DNA of 64,000 bases, taken from assembly GCA_037893225.1 (NCBI GenBank), contig JAZGUH010000627.1, forward strand, positions 868,001 through 932,000, given 5' to 3'. Origin of the DNA: Hippasteria phrygiana (lineage: Eukaryota; Echinodermata; Asteroidea; Valvatida; Goniasteridae). The notes below the pieces were generated by a model, which worked only from the letters and a program-made list of their open reading frames with translations, had not been told where the DNA came from and ran no database searches. A program made the translations under genes and the position numbers. Position 1 is the stretch's first letter. Each line of letters starts with the position of its first letter. Below, one piece after another: positions 1 to 11,912 of this stretch.

Positions 1-355
1 TTTTCTGCTGGGAAGTGTATTTTTGGATCTTAACATTTTTACATCCGAAACACCTTTTCTAACATATTCCAAAGTTTTAAAGCTTAGTGTTAACTTGCAA
101 ACCTGTGGTTAGTCTAGGCTGTTGAAAAGCCAAGCGAAGCCAAGCCCATAAAATGCCCAGGCGTTTGAGCTTCTATAATCCCCTTGTTGTACAATGTATA
201 CAACAGACTACCCACTAATGCTGGAGTCCAGCCAGCTCTTATTGTTCACCAGGACTTGACAGACAGCTGAGGCATCTTGTGATGATCACGCCAGGGTTGT
301 ACTTTTTGTTTCTTCAAAGTTTGCTACATTCATGTTTATTTATTCATTGATTTTA
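1..355. other. No gene seen
   Basis: AT-rich sequence with no convincing exon, RNA gene or repeat structure. Confidence 0.4.
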
Positions 356-612
356 ATTCTTTCTGGTAATGAAACTGAGGATTCCTTAAAAGAGCAATAT
401 CGCACTGTAGCTAAAAAGCCTAAAGAAACCTGTAGGAAGAAGACGAAGAAATGTTCAGTTTTAGAAGTGGGAGGAAAACCCCATTATGATATTCTAGGGG
501 AAAACCCACGGAATCAGGCAGGGACTGAAAACCCCATGGTGGGATTCGAACCCGGGTCACAGCGGTGGAAGGCGAGGAAAGTACCACGAGGCCAACCTGA
601 CTCACCGTGTAT
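356..612 (-). mobile_element. tRNA-derived SINE, family A
   Basis: Read on the minus strand, it starts with a tRNA-like head holding a B-box (GGTTCGAATCC) at about 545-556. A body follows that matches the plus-strand copy at 47026-47312 block for block: a head 'TCAGGTTGGC', then 'TTTTCAGTCCCT', then 'CTGATTCCGTGGGTTTT', and an end near 'CATTACCAGAAAGAAT'. The two copies are clearly one family although they differ at many sites. It is an old, non-coding retroposed copy. Confidence 0.75.
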
Positions 613-697
613 CTTCTGACAGTCAGTACATGTGCAAAATGCTGACACACAACGAAAAGAACGTTTATACACCACAGTCCTGCAAGCTTATCCCCAA

Positions 698-1288
698 TAG
701 GGGTGTCTATCGGAACCGGGGTACAAGTACCCGACCGCTCATGTCAGGAACCGGTTCCAGATTATGGAATCGAGTACCCATACAACTTTACATTATCGCA
801 TATTAACTTAATTCCCAGACAATGAAAAAGGAAAGGCTTTGAATGTTATTTGTCGGGAATTTTCAAAATTAAAACCCGACTACATGGGAAACCAGCACAG
901 ATTTCACGTTTATGACGCTCACGAAAGTTGACAAAGGGAATTTACCGGTCGTGGTTTTTGTAGTCTGTGTATGGACAAGACCCTTGACGAGACATAATAG
1001 CATGCCTCATTCCACAATAAATAAAGCTGTATAAAGCTTCCGGACAACCATCTCTTGTGATATGCTGGCGCATACACGTGCCGGCACAAACAAAGGTGGA
1101 GAAGTGATCATGTTTAACTGGATAGCCATGAGATTTTTCAGACTTTTTGAATCTCGGAGAAAGACATTATTACATATTATGTACAAGTTCCAGAATTGGA
1201 AGTTTTGGGTTGGGTTTCTTTAACAGGTACCCATATTTTTTTTCATCAGGCACCCGGTTCTTTTACTACCCGTAAATACACACCCCTA
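698..1288. mobile_element. hAT-like non-autonomous DNA transposon
   Basis: The 591-bp element begins TAGGGGTGT and ends ACACCCCTA. It is flanked by a perfect 8-bp direct repeat, ATCCCCAA, at 690-697 and 1289-1296. An 8-bp target duplication and T/CAGGG-type ends are the hallmarks of the hAT superfamily. Words like GGTACCC and GGAACCGG recur near both ends. There is no transposase reading frame, so movement would need an enzyme from elsewhere. A diverged relative lies at 54136-54808. Confidence 0.85.
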
Positions 1289-1624
1289 ATCCCCAATGGA
1301 CCTTATCTCCAATGACAGCAGCACCATATTGACTACGTTTGCCAAGGGAAGACATGTGGAAATGTTACCACGTGATAGATTTCTCCAACAAAATGTACTT
1401 TGTACGTAGATGATTATTTGGGGGATTATTTTTACTTTGTATTAGCGACCTAAAAGAAAGCCATTGTTTCCCTATGAGTTTGAAAAACGTAGTCGATGTG
1501 TTAGTCACAAAAAAGGTAAAAATTAATCATTACGATTTAAAGCTTTGCATGGTGGGTACGATACGAGAAAAACTGATATTGCGGGTAACACCATGTGAAA
1601 TAAATCTCTTCTAGGAAGATGTGT

Positions 1625-1640
1625 GGTTCTGAAAAGAACC
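1625..1640 (-). promoter_or_regulatory. Histone-type 3' stem-loop look-alike, copy 1
   Basis: On the minus strand the site reads GGTTCTTTTCAGAACC, a 6-bp stem with a TTTC loop. It has the layout of the metazoan histone mRNA 3' stem-loop with one compensated stem pair. ACACA follows, then a purine-rich AGAAGAGAT about 15 bases on, where a histone downstream element would lie. No histone coding sequence is nearby. A second copy at 32205-32220 shares further flanking sequence, so both may belong to a dispersed repeat. Confidence 0.4.
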
Positions 1641-1645
1641 GGGAT

Positions 1646-1789
1646 GAGAGTGCAACTCGACGTTACGGACAGTGTACTCTGTCCGTCCTCAGGAGTGAGA
1701 CAAAAAAAAACAAATGTACTCCCACTTGTTTTTTCCTCACTCCTGAGGACAGACAGAGCACACTGTCCAAAACGTTGAGTTACACACTC
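1646..1789. repeat. Foldback (hairpin) repeat
   Basis: The arms at 1646-1699 and 1736-1789 are imperfect reverse complements, with matched cores CCTCAGGAGTGAG and CTCACTCCTGAGG. They enclose an A- and T-rich loop of about 36 bp. The structure suggests a very short foldback transposon. Open frames that read through it are by-products of the palindrome. Confidence 0.7.
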
Positions 1790-2306
1790 ATTCTCGCAGG
1801 TAAAAATTGACATGATCCTAACTTGTATGTACTGAAATGAATGCTGTGATACCACAACGTGCTGTTCCGACCCCACCTGGCTTCACGGATTCAATGAGAC
1901 AAACATATTGCAACGTTAGTACGTGCAGGTCCATTCATCCCCAAGCTACATGTATTTCCGCGAGGAAGGACTTGTAAAACATGATTTTACTGATATACTG
2001 AATATTTAGAATTGAAAAAAATAATATGCAAGAAACGGAACTGCCCTTGGAACAATTGGAGAAACTATTTCCAAGTGTACATAAACATTTGACCACAAGT
2101 GGATACATTTCTTTTTTTGGACATACATGTAACTCCATATTGCATTTTGTTTTTGTGGTCATTTACAACTCGAAAAGGGACAAGGGACAAAAAAAAGAAT
2201 TAAATTTTCACAGGCTTGAAAACACTGTGACATGTACCTTCAGAATCAGTTCTCCAAAATGTTCTTTAATTTCAGACAAGAAATAACAAATCTGAGCCCA
2301 TTGCCT

Positions 2307-2308
<2 letters not shown>

Positions 2309-2344
<36 letters not shown>

Positions 2345-2345
2345 T
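2309..2345. repeat. (TAA)n microsatellite
   Basis: About a dozen TAA units directly precede the tandem duplication at 2350. Confidence 0.9.
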
Positions 2346-2349
2346 ATAA

Positions 2350-2808
2350 ATCTCCTGGATGCGGCAAATGGGCGACTCTTCCCGAAAAAACCTTATTGGG
2401 GCGACACTCGTGTCGCCCTTTTAGAGCACTTTCCAAACGCGCCTTACTAAAAAACACTCCAAAGGGGCGACTTTCACAATAGGGCGACACCAAATTGTCG
2501 CCCTATTCGACCAGGTCACCCTAACCCACTCTTTTCCAGGATTATGTGTCGCCCTAACCGGCAATTGAGGAAAATTAGAAATCTCCTGGATGCGGCAAAT
2601 GGGCGACTCTTCCCGAAATAACCTTATTGGGGCGACACGAGTGTCGCCCTTTTAGAGCACTTTCCCAACGCACCTTACTAAAAAACACTCCAAAAGGGCG
2701 ACTTTCACAATAGGGCGACAGTTATGTGTCGCCCTATTCGACCAGGTCACCCTAACCCACTCTTTTCCAGGATTATGTGTCGCCCTATCCGGCAATTGAG
2801 GAAAATAA
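2350..2808. repeat. Tandem duplication of a 231-bp unit
   Basis: Two units, at 2350-2580 and 2581-2808, both begin ATCTCCTGGATGCGGC and end AATTGAGGAAAAT. The word GGGCGACA and its complement recur inside each unit and could pair. They differ by scattered substitutions and small indels. An inverted 44-bp piece of the unit start lies at 3907-3950, so the block may be one end of a larger composite insertion. Confidence 0.85.
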
Positions 2809-3480
2809 CAATAATAATTTCTTATAAAGCGCTTTACATTTAAAATAACCTCAAAGCGCTGTACATATACATCATAAAACCATAGAAAACAATCTTCAAG
2901 CATTAATAAAACAATACACTATACAAAAATCACTATCAAGAAGCACAAAAACTACATCATACCACAAAAACCAGACACAAATATACCAAACACTCCCAAA
3001 CCAAGACCAATGTACAGCAATCAAACATTAATAGAGTAAAAACGTTAAAATACAAAAGAACCAAATCACATAATAAACAGCAACCAATTGCACAAATGTC
3101 ACTATCAAGAGACACAAAACTTACAGAATGTACATGTAAATGTATTTATAAACGTATTCAATTATCACATTTTAAAAAGGTGAGTTTTTAAAAACCGTTT
3201 AAAATTACTAAGCGTTTCAGCTTGTCTAATATTACATGGCAGCTTATTCCATTCCTTAGGTGCTGCAATAGATAAAGCACGATCACCATAGGCGACTGAT
3301 GATGATCTAGATGCACTAGGAATTTTGCTCCATTGTATATTCTCCTGTTGCTCTGACATTAACTGACATACATGTATTCAGATCCGGCACCTTAAAACGC
3401 TCAAATATTCTTTCAAGCAACTGATAATAGCCTCAACAATAACTCTGGCCTATACTCTACAGTAACAAACCTCTTTTCAG
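2809..3480 (-). mobile_element. 3' end of a non-LTR retrotransposon (LINE)
   Basis: The minus-strand frame at 3165-3359 ends with a typical C-terminus of a LINE reverse transcriptase: 'AYGDRALSIAAPKEWN', then 'LP.NIRQ' and 'FKRFLKTHLF'. About 350 bp of untranslated tail follows, ending in GCGCTTTATAAG and an ATTATTATT tract, as in CR1/L2-type elements. Only the last part of the polymerase region is present, so this is a 5'-truncated, inactive copy. Confidence 0.75.
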
Positions 3481-3906
3481 CACGACAAGCGAGTTAGAAA
3501 CATCGAATTATAACAGCGACAAAATAAGGAGATTGAAATCAGACGCCAGGAATAATGTGGATCAGATTACTTTGTATCATAGCCCGAGGCAACACGGTGA
3601 GAAGGACGCAGGCCTTAGAGTTTGGGTTAGGATATGGAACGGTTGAGGAATAAAGCCCGACAGACTGAAATGTGGACGGTTCCTATGGACAAATTTTCAA
3701 AAGTGCAGGTGAAAATTGGTTTGGATTTGTGAGCACTGTTTGTTTCGTCTTGTGCACAGTAAAAAAAAAAAAATCCCGGTCGAAGGAAAAATACTGATTT
3801 GGGCAAAAGCGTGTTTAACTGCAGCTAATAAAAGCGAAGCGATGGAAAATGTAAAGGTCACAAATATACCAACTACAAATTATATTCGCACATATAATAA
3901 CCTTTG

Positions 3907-3990
3907 AGGTTATTTCGGGCAAAGTCGCCCATTTGCCGCATCCAGGAGATTATTTGATTATTTGATTATTTGATTATTTGATTATTATTG
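3907..3990. repeat. Inverted unit fragment plus 8-bp microsatellite
   Basis: Positions 3907-3950 are the reverse complement of the start of the 2350 unit, with CGCCCATTTGCCGCATCC in common. About four copies of TTGATTAT follow to 3990. The two inverted ends, 1.6 kb apart, bracket the LINE tail. Confidence 0.75.
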
Positions 3991-4724
3991 GACATTATGT
4001 TTTCATATATTTTCTTACAAATATTCATATATTTCCTTCAAAACAGTTTTAGTCAGGATTTTGGATTATCAATCCTGTAACTATTGTCGGCTGCGTGAAA
4101 TCCTGGCGCAATGAATCTACTCAGACGAGGACATGAGTGGGAGTGCCTTTCATGCACAAGTGGGTGTACATATCCGTGAAGACCACATCATATAATGTAC
4201 ATCCGTTAATGCCATATTTCAGCCTGCTCATTAAAATGGTTTGGTTTGTGTTGATGCTGCCAATTAGGCTAGGCCCATGGACTGTGGGATTCTACACAGC
4301 ACTTAACCCCGGATTTCTGGGGTTTCATTCAGGGATTCTGGCCCGTACTGCAGCCTGTTCCCACACCCCCATACCCATGAAAAAGGCTAGTTTGTTTTGT
4401 TAAAATGAAAATAAATTAGTCCATTATGTCCGGCTGTTTAGTAACGGGTGCTTGTGCAGCCAAGCTTAACCCTAACTCCCTATGTGGTATGGAAAATCAT
4501 ATTGAAATTATTAATGCATACAATAGGCCAACAATGGATTGAAGAAAACTGTCATTGAATACGCGCTTTAATGCGCATATAGACGACAACCGGCCAGGTG
4601 GTCTTTTTTAAAAATAGTTTAATAATAGTTTACTGCAGCTATGGCCATCATCCGTATTCAATCTGTTAAACTGCTGTTAACTGCTAACTGACTGGATTGA
4701 CCTGAAATTTATAAATCAACAAAA

Positions 4725-4850
4725 TTAGCTGGCCGAACATTTCGAACTTAAGCAAGTTCTTTCTCAAAGGCAAAATGACGCTGGCTTTTGAGAAATTGCC
4801 TTTGCCTTTGAGAAAGAACTTGCTTAAGTTTAAAATGTTCGGCCAGCTAA
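4725..4850. repeat. Foldback repeat with about 48-bp arms
   Basis: Arms at 4725-4771 and 4803-4850 are near-perfect reverse complements (TTAGCTGGCCGAACAT against ATGTTCGGCCAGCTAA). The spacer is about 31 bp. The likely origin is a minute foldback transposon. Confidence 0.85.
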
Positions 4851-5184
4851 TTCTTTTGATTTCTTTTGATAAATGTTAATAGGAGGGCCTAGCATTTTGA
4901 TTCCAGCATGTCCTCCTAATTTTTATCAATTATATAATTATTTCAGGCCAATCTGGTTAGCAAGCAGTTTGTGGCAGTATAAATAATGTATCTACATGTA
5001 TTTTGTATTGATTTGATTTGATTTTAAAGAAACAAAATTCTTCAAGAGTGTGTGTGAATTTAATTTTTTACAGATCCAAACAACGAAATAAATTGTCAAA
5101 AATCACCACAAAAAAATACTCACAAAAGAAATTTGAACAAATCTGACAAAAAAGTTCATTTTCCCTCCAATTTTCAAAAACAAC

Positions 5185-5944
5185 TTAACGGTAGTGTACA
5201 TGATTGGTAATCCTCCCAAATTTTGTTTACTGAATTATTACAAAATACCTTACTAGACTGTAAGTTAATAGCAGTCTCAATCATACTGTGAAATGATGGC
5301 ACCTGGTGTGCTGTCGTTTTCAAGAAAAGTTAGAAAAAGATAACAGATTAAAAAAAATACTGCCCTCTATTGACTGAATGTAGTTAGTCCGCGTTGTGTC
5401 TAAAAATGGGTTAACAATCCAAAAACGGGCGCAAGGTTGCAATTATAGTACAAGTGTGTGTCGCGTAGTGTACCGAAGCGACGGGTTGTAACCAGTCGGC
5501 TCACGCAGTTACAAATGTATGTGACCAATTGACCTATCGCGGTCGAATCGCGTCAACACAGCTTGTGAATATTGTCCAATCACATCAATAATAATTCCAC
5601 GTGGAACGCGCAAAATCTGAGACGAACAAAAATTACCACACAAAATCCCCATAGGGTTGTCTAAGGGGCGTGGTTAACTCGTAAACGGCGATAGGTCAAT
5701 TGAAAACGATCCCGTTTACAAAAATTGTGCTTATTTTTACAGGAGGGCGCTATAACAAATCCAGTTAACTGCCGCCTGACGGTTGAAAACGAACACCATT
5801 TTCTCTCGTTTTTTCGCTATCCAAAAACACAAAACTTTGAACAGATCAGTGAAATGATATTTCCTATAAAATAGTAACCCCCAAATCCGCCTATTTCTGA
5901 AAATTGCAACAATGACCAACCATGTACATTGTACACTACTTTAA
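5185..5944. mobile_element. TTAA-flanked MITE, family T1, copy 1
   Basis: TTAA at 5185-5188 and 5941-5944 flanks a 752-bp element with ends GTAGTGTACATGATTGG and CATTGTACACTAC. Inner blocks such as 'CACCTGGTGTGCTGTCGTT' and 'GTCTCAATCATACTGTG' recur in the copies at 15510-16001 and 16502-17149. TTAA target sites are known for piggyBac and Kolobok families; which one applies here cannot be told. No coding capacity. Confidence 0.8.
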
Positions 5945-6633
5945 CTGCAGAATGTTATGATAATTATCATCATATGACATTCTGCCCAAATTTCTCTTTT
6001 ACGTAGACACAATATCCATGGACAACAGATGTCTATGACAGTACTTTATTGATTTTATTCGTCTATGTATTTACAGCTCAAACCATCATTAGTTCAGTCT
6101 GCCAGTTCTCTTAGGACATAATTACAGTTGCAGCACATGGTCTCTAACGGAAGCCCAACAAGCAAGCTTATGTATAGGACTCTCACTAATTGTAATCCTG
6201 CTTTTAAAATGCCTGTTAACTTAAAGGCATACTGTCTGTGCTTTAAAAAAAGAATTCTTCTTTTTTCCAGAATATTTTATATTTTTTATAATGTAAACAA
6301 AAAAACACCTGTTTCTATTTTTGGGGTTTCCAATCCTCCACAGAAGGCTTACATTCATGGCCACTTTTGCGCATCTGATGCACACAAAGATATGCCCAAA
6401 TTAATGCCGGGGAAGTGATTTTTTGATAACAAAAAAAAGGTGGGTTTTTGTTGTTAAATTTCACCTTCAAAACTGAATAATGGATGCAATGGTAGAAACA
6501 ACACTAATTTAAAAAAACAAGTTATTTTTTGAGGTGAAACTCGAAAACAGCACGGACAGTGAGTTGAGCATTACTACAAAGCATTGGCCTTGCTACTGTT
6601 TTTATACCCTGGTGCCAATCTCATTCTATAAAT

Positions 6634-6860
6634 TTTGGTTCAAAAGTGTGACATTTTTCCGGGTGTCCCTGTTACACCTGACCCGTGTAATTTCCCATCA
6701 AAATATCATTACAAATTCACTTCACACTACTTTTTTTTACTTGTTTGGTGGGTACTTTGCTTCACATAATCACTTGGAGATAGAAGGCACTAAAAAATGT
6801 GTCCTGAATTGCAAAATCTTATACATGTCAGATGTAACAGGGAGAATCAAAATTGGACCC
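6634..6860. mobile_element. Short inverted-repeat element, copy 1
   Basis: Starts GTGTGACATTTTTCC and carries GTGTCCCTGTTACACCTGA. It aligns with 61017-61219, where the right end (GTAACAGGGACACCC, ATGTCACAC) is an intact inverse of the left. Here the right end is decayed. No coding capacity; frames across it are incidental. Confidence 0.65.
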
Positions 6861-7222
6861 CAAATATATAGAATGACCCAGCTCCTGAGTGTTAATTTCT
6901 TACATGTCTTAGTAAGAACATAAGTTGCCAGCAGACTTGCTTGCACGAGGCACAGTGAAAAAAGAATTTGCACGCTTACATCCTCGCTTTAATATTTCAC
7001 TTGAAAACTTGAAGCTCGTAGCTAGCTTGGACAAAATGCAAAGCAAAAAGCTGGGGTCAATTCTATAGAGCTGCTTAAGCACAACAACAAAACTTGCTTA
7101 GTAAACTCCATGTTATTGTTATGCTAAGTAAACAACAGCTGAATACCAGTCACGAGTAATATACATCCCATGGAGTTTTGGCCGGTAACCTGATTTTATT
7201 AAGCAAGGATTTTTGTGCTTAT

Positions 7223-7434
7223 TTAACCCCTTGAGTACATGATTTTACGGGAGACGTCGGGGTGTCGCAGCGGCTCTGGCAGCCAAGCGAAACGGCCACA
7301 ATGTGTTTGTGCAGTCAAGCGTAACATACACAATAATCCAACAATGGATTGAAACTGCACAAACAGCGGCAAAGGGCGTCATCCGGCCAGGTGGCACTGT
7401 TTTTTCGGCGCCATATGGCGTCTTCCGTATGCGA
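7223..7434 (-). mobile_element. TTAA-flanked MITE, family T2, right end lost
   Basis: Starts TTAACCCCTTGAGTAC. It carries the family core (AATCCAACAATGGATTGAAAC, with CGGCCAGGTGG further on). The opposite terminus is gone after 'CGTCTTCCGTATGCG'. Other family members are at 21552, 37893, 41812, 46029, 52854 and 54202. Confidence 0.75.
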
Positions 7435-7543
7435 ATTTTGCTGGTCATGGACACACACAAAAATTCCACGAATGACTAATGATGTCAATGATAATATTAG
7501 GAATACTAAATCCAGGGCAATTTCCCCTATGTAATCCTGGCCT

Positions 7544-8136
7544 GCAGCCGATTTCACGAAACCTTGCGCAATTGCACAACTCTACTTACATTTATTGCGT
7601 AAGTTGCGCAACATTTTAAAATTGATTTCACGATAGTTACGCAGTGCGTAAGTCGCTGACTTGCGCCACAAATTATGGCGTAACTTACGCACTTGTTTTA
7701 GGTGGCTTAAGTTGTTGGCACAAAACACCGAAATGATAACTTAGCTAGCTGAGCGAGAGCACAGCAGAGCCGTTAGTTGTTCAAATCATTAATTAAATTC
7801 ACTAGATTATTTCAGAGAGTAATGAAATGATCATCCGCTGCAGGTTTACCTGTGAGATATTTCCGAAAGTTGCCATCAATTTTTTTCGGAGCGATGTTTC
7901 AAAAGTGAAAAGTTTCAAAATGGCGCCCCACAGTTCAATTTTACGACTGTTCCATGTATTTTTATTGTTGTACTAAAACAGCCTCGTCCGCGATGTATAC
8001 AATAAATACAACAAGGCGCAGCTACGCACTGTTTCGTGAAATGGATCGCAAGGATGTAGCACAGCTGCGCATCATTTTTATAGCGCAAGTCTTACGCAAT
8101 GGCGTAAGTTGCGCACGGTTTCGTGAAATCGGCTGC
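7544..8136. mobile_element. 593-bp MITE with GCAGCCGATTTCACGAAAC termini
   Basis: The ends are GCAGCCGATTTCACGAAAC and its reverse complement at 8118-8136. Further inside, pairs of TTGCGCAA, GCGTAAGT and TACGCA words continue the inverted repeat on both sides. No clear target duplication and no coding capacity. Confidence 0.8.
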
Positions 8137-8149
8137 TGGACCTGGATAT

Positions 8150-8368
8150 TTTGTCTGGCAGAGTGAGTTGGTCTCATCAACGGTGGAAGTTACCCCGCCT
8201 GGGTCTAGACATGTAGTTCTGAAAATTGGGATAATTTCTTTTGGGATAATGCTCTATTTAGATCTGGACCCAGGAAAACTGTATTGTGTGATAGGGCTGA
8301 CAACCTACAATGTGGCCAACCCCACCGCCTCTGTTGTAACCCTTTACCTAGAGTGGCTTTTAGTTTGA
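8150..8368 (+). repeat. Dispersed repeat, copy 1
   Basis: Shares long blocks with 59500-59725, for example 'TTGGTCTC' with 'AACGGTGGAAGTT', and 'TATTTAGATCTGGACC'. A short inverted piece is at about 44285-44400. Origin unknown; no coding signal. Confidence 0.7.
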
Positions 8369-8369
8369 C

Positions 8370-11300
8370 CTTGTATTGGGTGACTTCCATTTATAAACAA
8401 AACAAAAAAACACGGGACCTTATTAAACTACATGGTGTATAGATTACTCCCTTACGACAGAGTTAAAACGGAAATTTGAGTGTGCGAGGTCGGAATACCG
8501 AAAAACACTGATTGGTGTAGGAAAACGTACCTCTGCTTAGAAATCTCCAAGTCAAGCTCCATGGAACGCTGATGCCAGCTTGCCACGGCCGAATGCTGTG
8601 CATTTCCCAACTGGTGCCCCGCCATGGAGCCAGTTCAAAATCAACCCTACAGCTTTTAAGTGTCGCACGTGTGTATAAAAACACCCTTTTTCGCTCCGAC
8701 AGCTAATTAAATGAAATCTTCCTAGCCAGTGCTTCTTACTGGCCTCTGATAGCCTCTGGGTCCCACGTCCACTGTCGGGTGACGGTGACCTTGTTGCTGT
8801 CTCTTTCCGAAGAGGTTTCGTTGATTATCCATCCCAGTAATGGCAAGTTCCGAAAGTGGTCTCATCCGGCCGGCGTATATCGCAACCATTATGCAGCTCT
8901 CAAACGGAGCATCACACAGTCGATCCTAGCACTGTTTGGAAATTTACGATTCTCTGCAACGTCGAGTCGAAAACTGGACCTCACATTATGCAGGATGTTT
9001 CTGAACTGTCGCAAAAGTGGCCAGGAAATGAATCCCAGTCGACCATTCTTGAAACAGTGACTACAAACATTTTGTCTGCGGTACAGGCAATTAATCTATC
9101 CAGAACTGTGCATTTACGGAGTTCAACCCTCTTAAAATTCTTGTTTATAGATTCTGCATTCAAGCACTGGACCATTGCAAGCTTTTCGTAACTTTTACGC
9201 AGAAAACAACAAATCTGTCAAGCACAAAGACACTTGCAAGTTTGTTAATGAGGAACATCAATGCGTGGACCACACTGATAGTTTCTTAATCCTTACGGCA
9301 AGGAAACTGTCATTTGTGCGAATTTGTTATGTGTGCATCTGAAGTAGCAGGATCTTAACCGATGATCTGAAGACCCCTGCTTTGTCAACCACAAGCCCTT
9401 GATAAGGAAAGGGGAAAGAGAGTGCACTCTATACTTGATGGGATTTCAGGCTGCGTCTCACTAACACAAGCACATCCTCCGCATCTTGCTGTGGAAAATA
9501 ATTGGTGCTCATAGATCAAAGAGTAATGGTCTCGATGAGTATCATAATCAGCATCAGCTACAGCCAATCACATCAATGAAAATGGACGGACTTGTTGACC
9601 GTGCGGGGTGGATTGTTCCATTTAAAATTTTGTTTAATCCTGTCAACCAAAATGTCAGGACTCGTGGGGAGCACGGAAACTTTTATCCTGCTAGAAACGG
9701 TTGCTTCCAACCCAGACGTGTTTGTCTCCACAGGTGTCGAAGAGCGTGTCATGTTTTCCCTCCAAGTCACTCACCAACATGCTGTCAAAACATGTTCCAT
9801 CTATGCGTAAACGGCCGTCGTGTAAACCACAAACACCACAAAGTGAGTCTGACCAGAATGATAAATTGAAAGAGATTGCTTGCCGAGCGCGGCAGATTCC
9901 CCCTGACACCTCGCGCAAGTGTTGGATGGGCACAACATGAATATAAAGCAACAGTTCGCAACTGAACAGTTCATAGAGGCATCTTGATGTATGGAAGATG
10001 CACCTCATCAACCACAAGTGAATGAAATCAGGAAGAGACAACCTACAGCTGTGCTTGACAGTCGCAGTCAATTTTCAAAAGCAATCACCCCGCTCGCTTA
10101 AACCAAAAAAAACAAAACAAAATAACTGCACCTATCAATTCTGCTTGGTTACCAGCACACAAGCAAAATCAAAATTTCCAAAATGTTTTCATCAATGCAT
10201 ATTAAAATGTGGCGGAATGGAGTATAGCACTCTGTGCCAGCACACAGGTTAATCAATCATTCAGCATAGAAGACCTTCAATTTATACAGTCGGCTGGCCT
10301 GCCCTGCTCCTCCCAGTTGGTACGACCCGTGCCTGAGCGCAAGAGATACAAGGAGGAGGGCGAGATCACCCTGGGTGGCTAGTGGTTGATTCCATGGTTG
10401 GCCGTGACACGCACACCGTACACACAAGGCAAGGGTTGCAGCTAAAGCTAGCTCTGTGTATTGATGTGCCAATTAGGGCACCACTCGGCGGTCCACGGCT
10501 CTGCATGGTTGACGGGATGGTACATTATCCATTAGCTATCAGCAGATAATTGAAATCTGTGTATGTAGCTTGGCATACACAGCAGTTGTAAAGTAGGGGG
10601 AGCCTTGTGGGATACTCGCACAATTGGAACAACGGTACCCCACAAGTTGGTCTTTGTGTAACAGTACCCCACAGCAGAAATTCTAAAGATTAGTGATAAT
10701 GGGAGTACAGTGCAAGTACCCCACAAACCCAAAGTATGGGTCTGTGTGTCTCTGGGCAATGTACGATTTCTGAATGAAAATTTACCTACAGTGACTGTGT
10801 ACAAAATGTATGAATAACATACCTGGACATAAGGCCAAGTTATAAAAAAATAAAAAAATAAAAAATATAAAAAATTGATCGTCCCAGCCCGCATCCTTTT
10901 TTGAAGCCGCATCCTTTTTTCAGTTTTTTTCCTCCCAAAAAGCTAGATTTTTCATGTATTTCGCTTTATCTTGGCACCATTCTTTCGATGATCGATTTCA
11001 TTTCCAGATATTTTAGACTTCTACTGGCATTCGCGATATATGTGAGCTGAATAGTTTGTTGAGGTGAAAATGCAATTGAAAAATATTTAATAAAATACAT
11101 AAAACACTGTTTAACATGGATATTTTTATATATCCTTAATACTAGTAGAATAGCTAACAAAGAGCTGGGAACCATTTTTAATTTAATTGCTGGTCGGCCA
11201 TCTTGGAAAAATAACAAATAACAAATAGAAAGGCCCTCATCCTCCTCTTTTTGAAAAAAAGCGGATGATCAACTGGTGCTTTTTTTTACTTGGCCTAATT

Positions 11301-11402
11301 TCCTGTTTCTTTATGGATTTTTCTTGTTAAATTTGATTCAATTTTAAGTCATTCATCGTCTTTCAAGGACAGAGTTGACTAATAAAAACAAGTCCTCAGC
11401 AC
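8370..11402. other. No gene supported
   Basis: Several overlapping short frames exist, for example at 8856-9191 and 9592-10071, but none shows a known domain, consistent codon bias or splice sites that agree. The stretch may contain decayed transposon coding sequence that I cannot identify. Confidence 0.4.
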
Positions 11403-11912
11403 TAGGGCTGTCATGAATATACCGAATATTTGAATATTCGATCGTCAACAGAATATATTCGAATACCTTTTTGCCAGTTCGAATATTCGTAAAAAATATA
11501 TATGCACATACAGATACCACTCTGATACTATTTTAATAGAAAAGTTACGCCGCTTAGCAGTGTCAAATGCAGAATTTTTGTCGACGCTAACTTTTTGTGG
11601 ACGGAGGTGGTTTTTCCCCTCTGTAGAAAACCCCCCGACAAAAACACAGGCTGCAGTTTGGTTTCTTGTTATACGTCCCGTAATGATCTTGATACAACAG
11701 GCCCATGCAAACAAATGTCGATCGGACAGTTTATAATATCGATCACCGCATGTAAAACACCGGCGTGCTTTGTGTGCAACTTCTTACCGGCGCGGCACGC
11801 AATTGCAGCTGACGCATGAAAAACTTGATTGGCAAGTATCAAATATTTGAATATTCGATCAAACCTAGTTCGAATAATCAAATACTTAATTATTCAAAAA
11901 TGAACAGCCCTA
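11403..11912. mobile_element. hAT-like non-autonomous element with intact 8-bp target duplication
   Basis: A 510-bp element begins TAGGGCTGTCATG and ends TGAACAGCCCTA, flanked by a perfect CTCAGCAC repeat at 11395-11402 and 11913-11920. Subterminal GAATATTCGA words recur at both ends and are likely transposase binding sites. A longer relative at 40667-41127 shares the interior, including 'AAAACACCGGCGTGCTTTG'. No transposase frame. Confidence 0.9.

Noticed and set aside
3165..3359. A small host gene of 64 codons
   Set aside because: The sequence is the C-terminal end of a LINE reverse transcriptase and continues into a LINE-type tail.
9385..10071. Cluster of overlapping frames on both strands
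   Set aside because: All three plus frames and one minus frame are partly open; no frame is better than the others and no domain was recognised.
10311..10383. Plus-strand terminal exon after a good pyrimidine tract (CTGCTCCTCCCAG), reading 'RPVPERKRYKEEGEITLGG'
   Set aside because: Only about 24 codons, with no upstream partner exon and no recognisable family. A chance acceptor before a short charged frame is likely.
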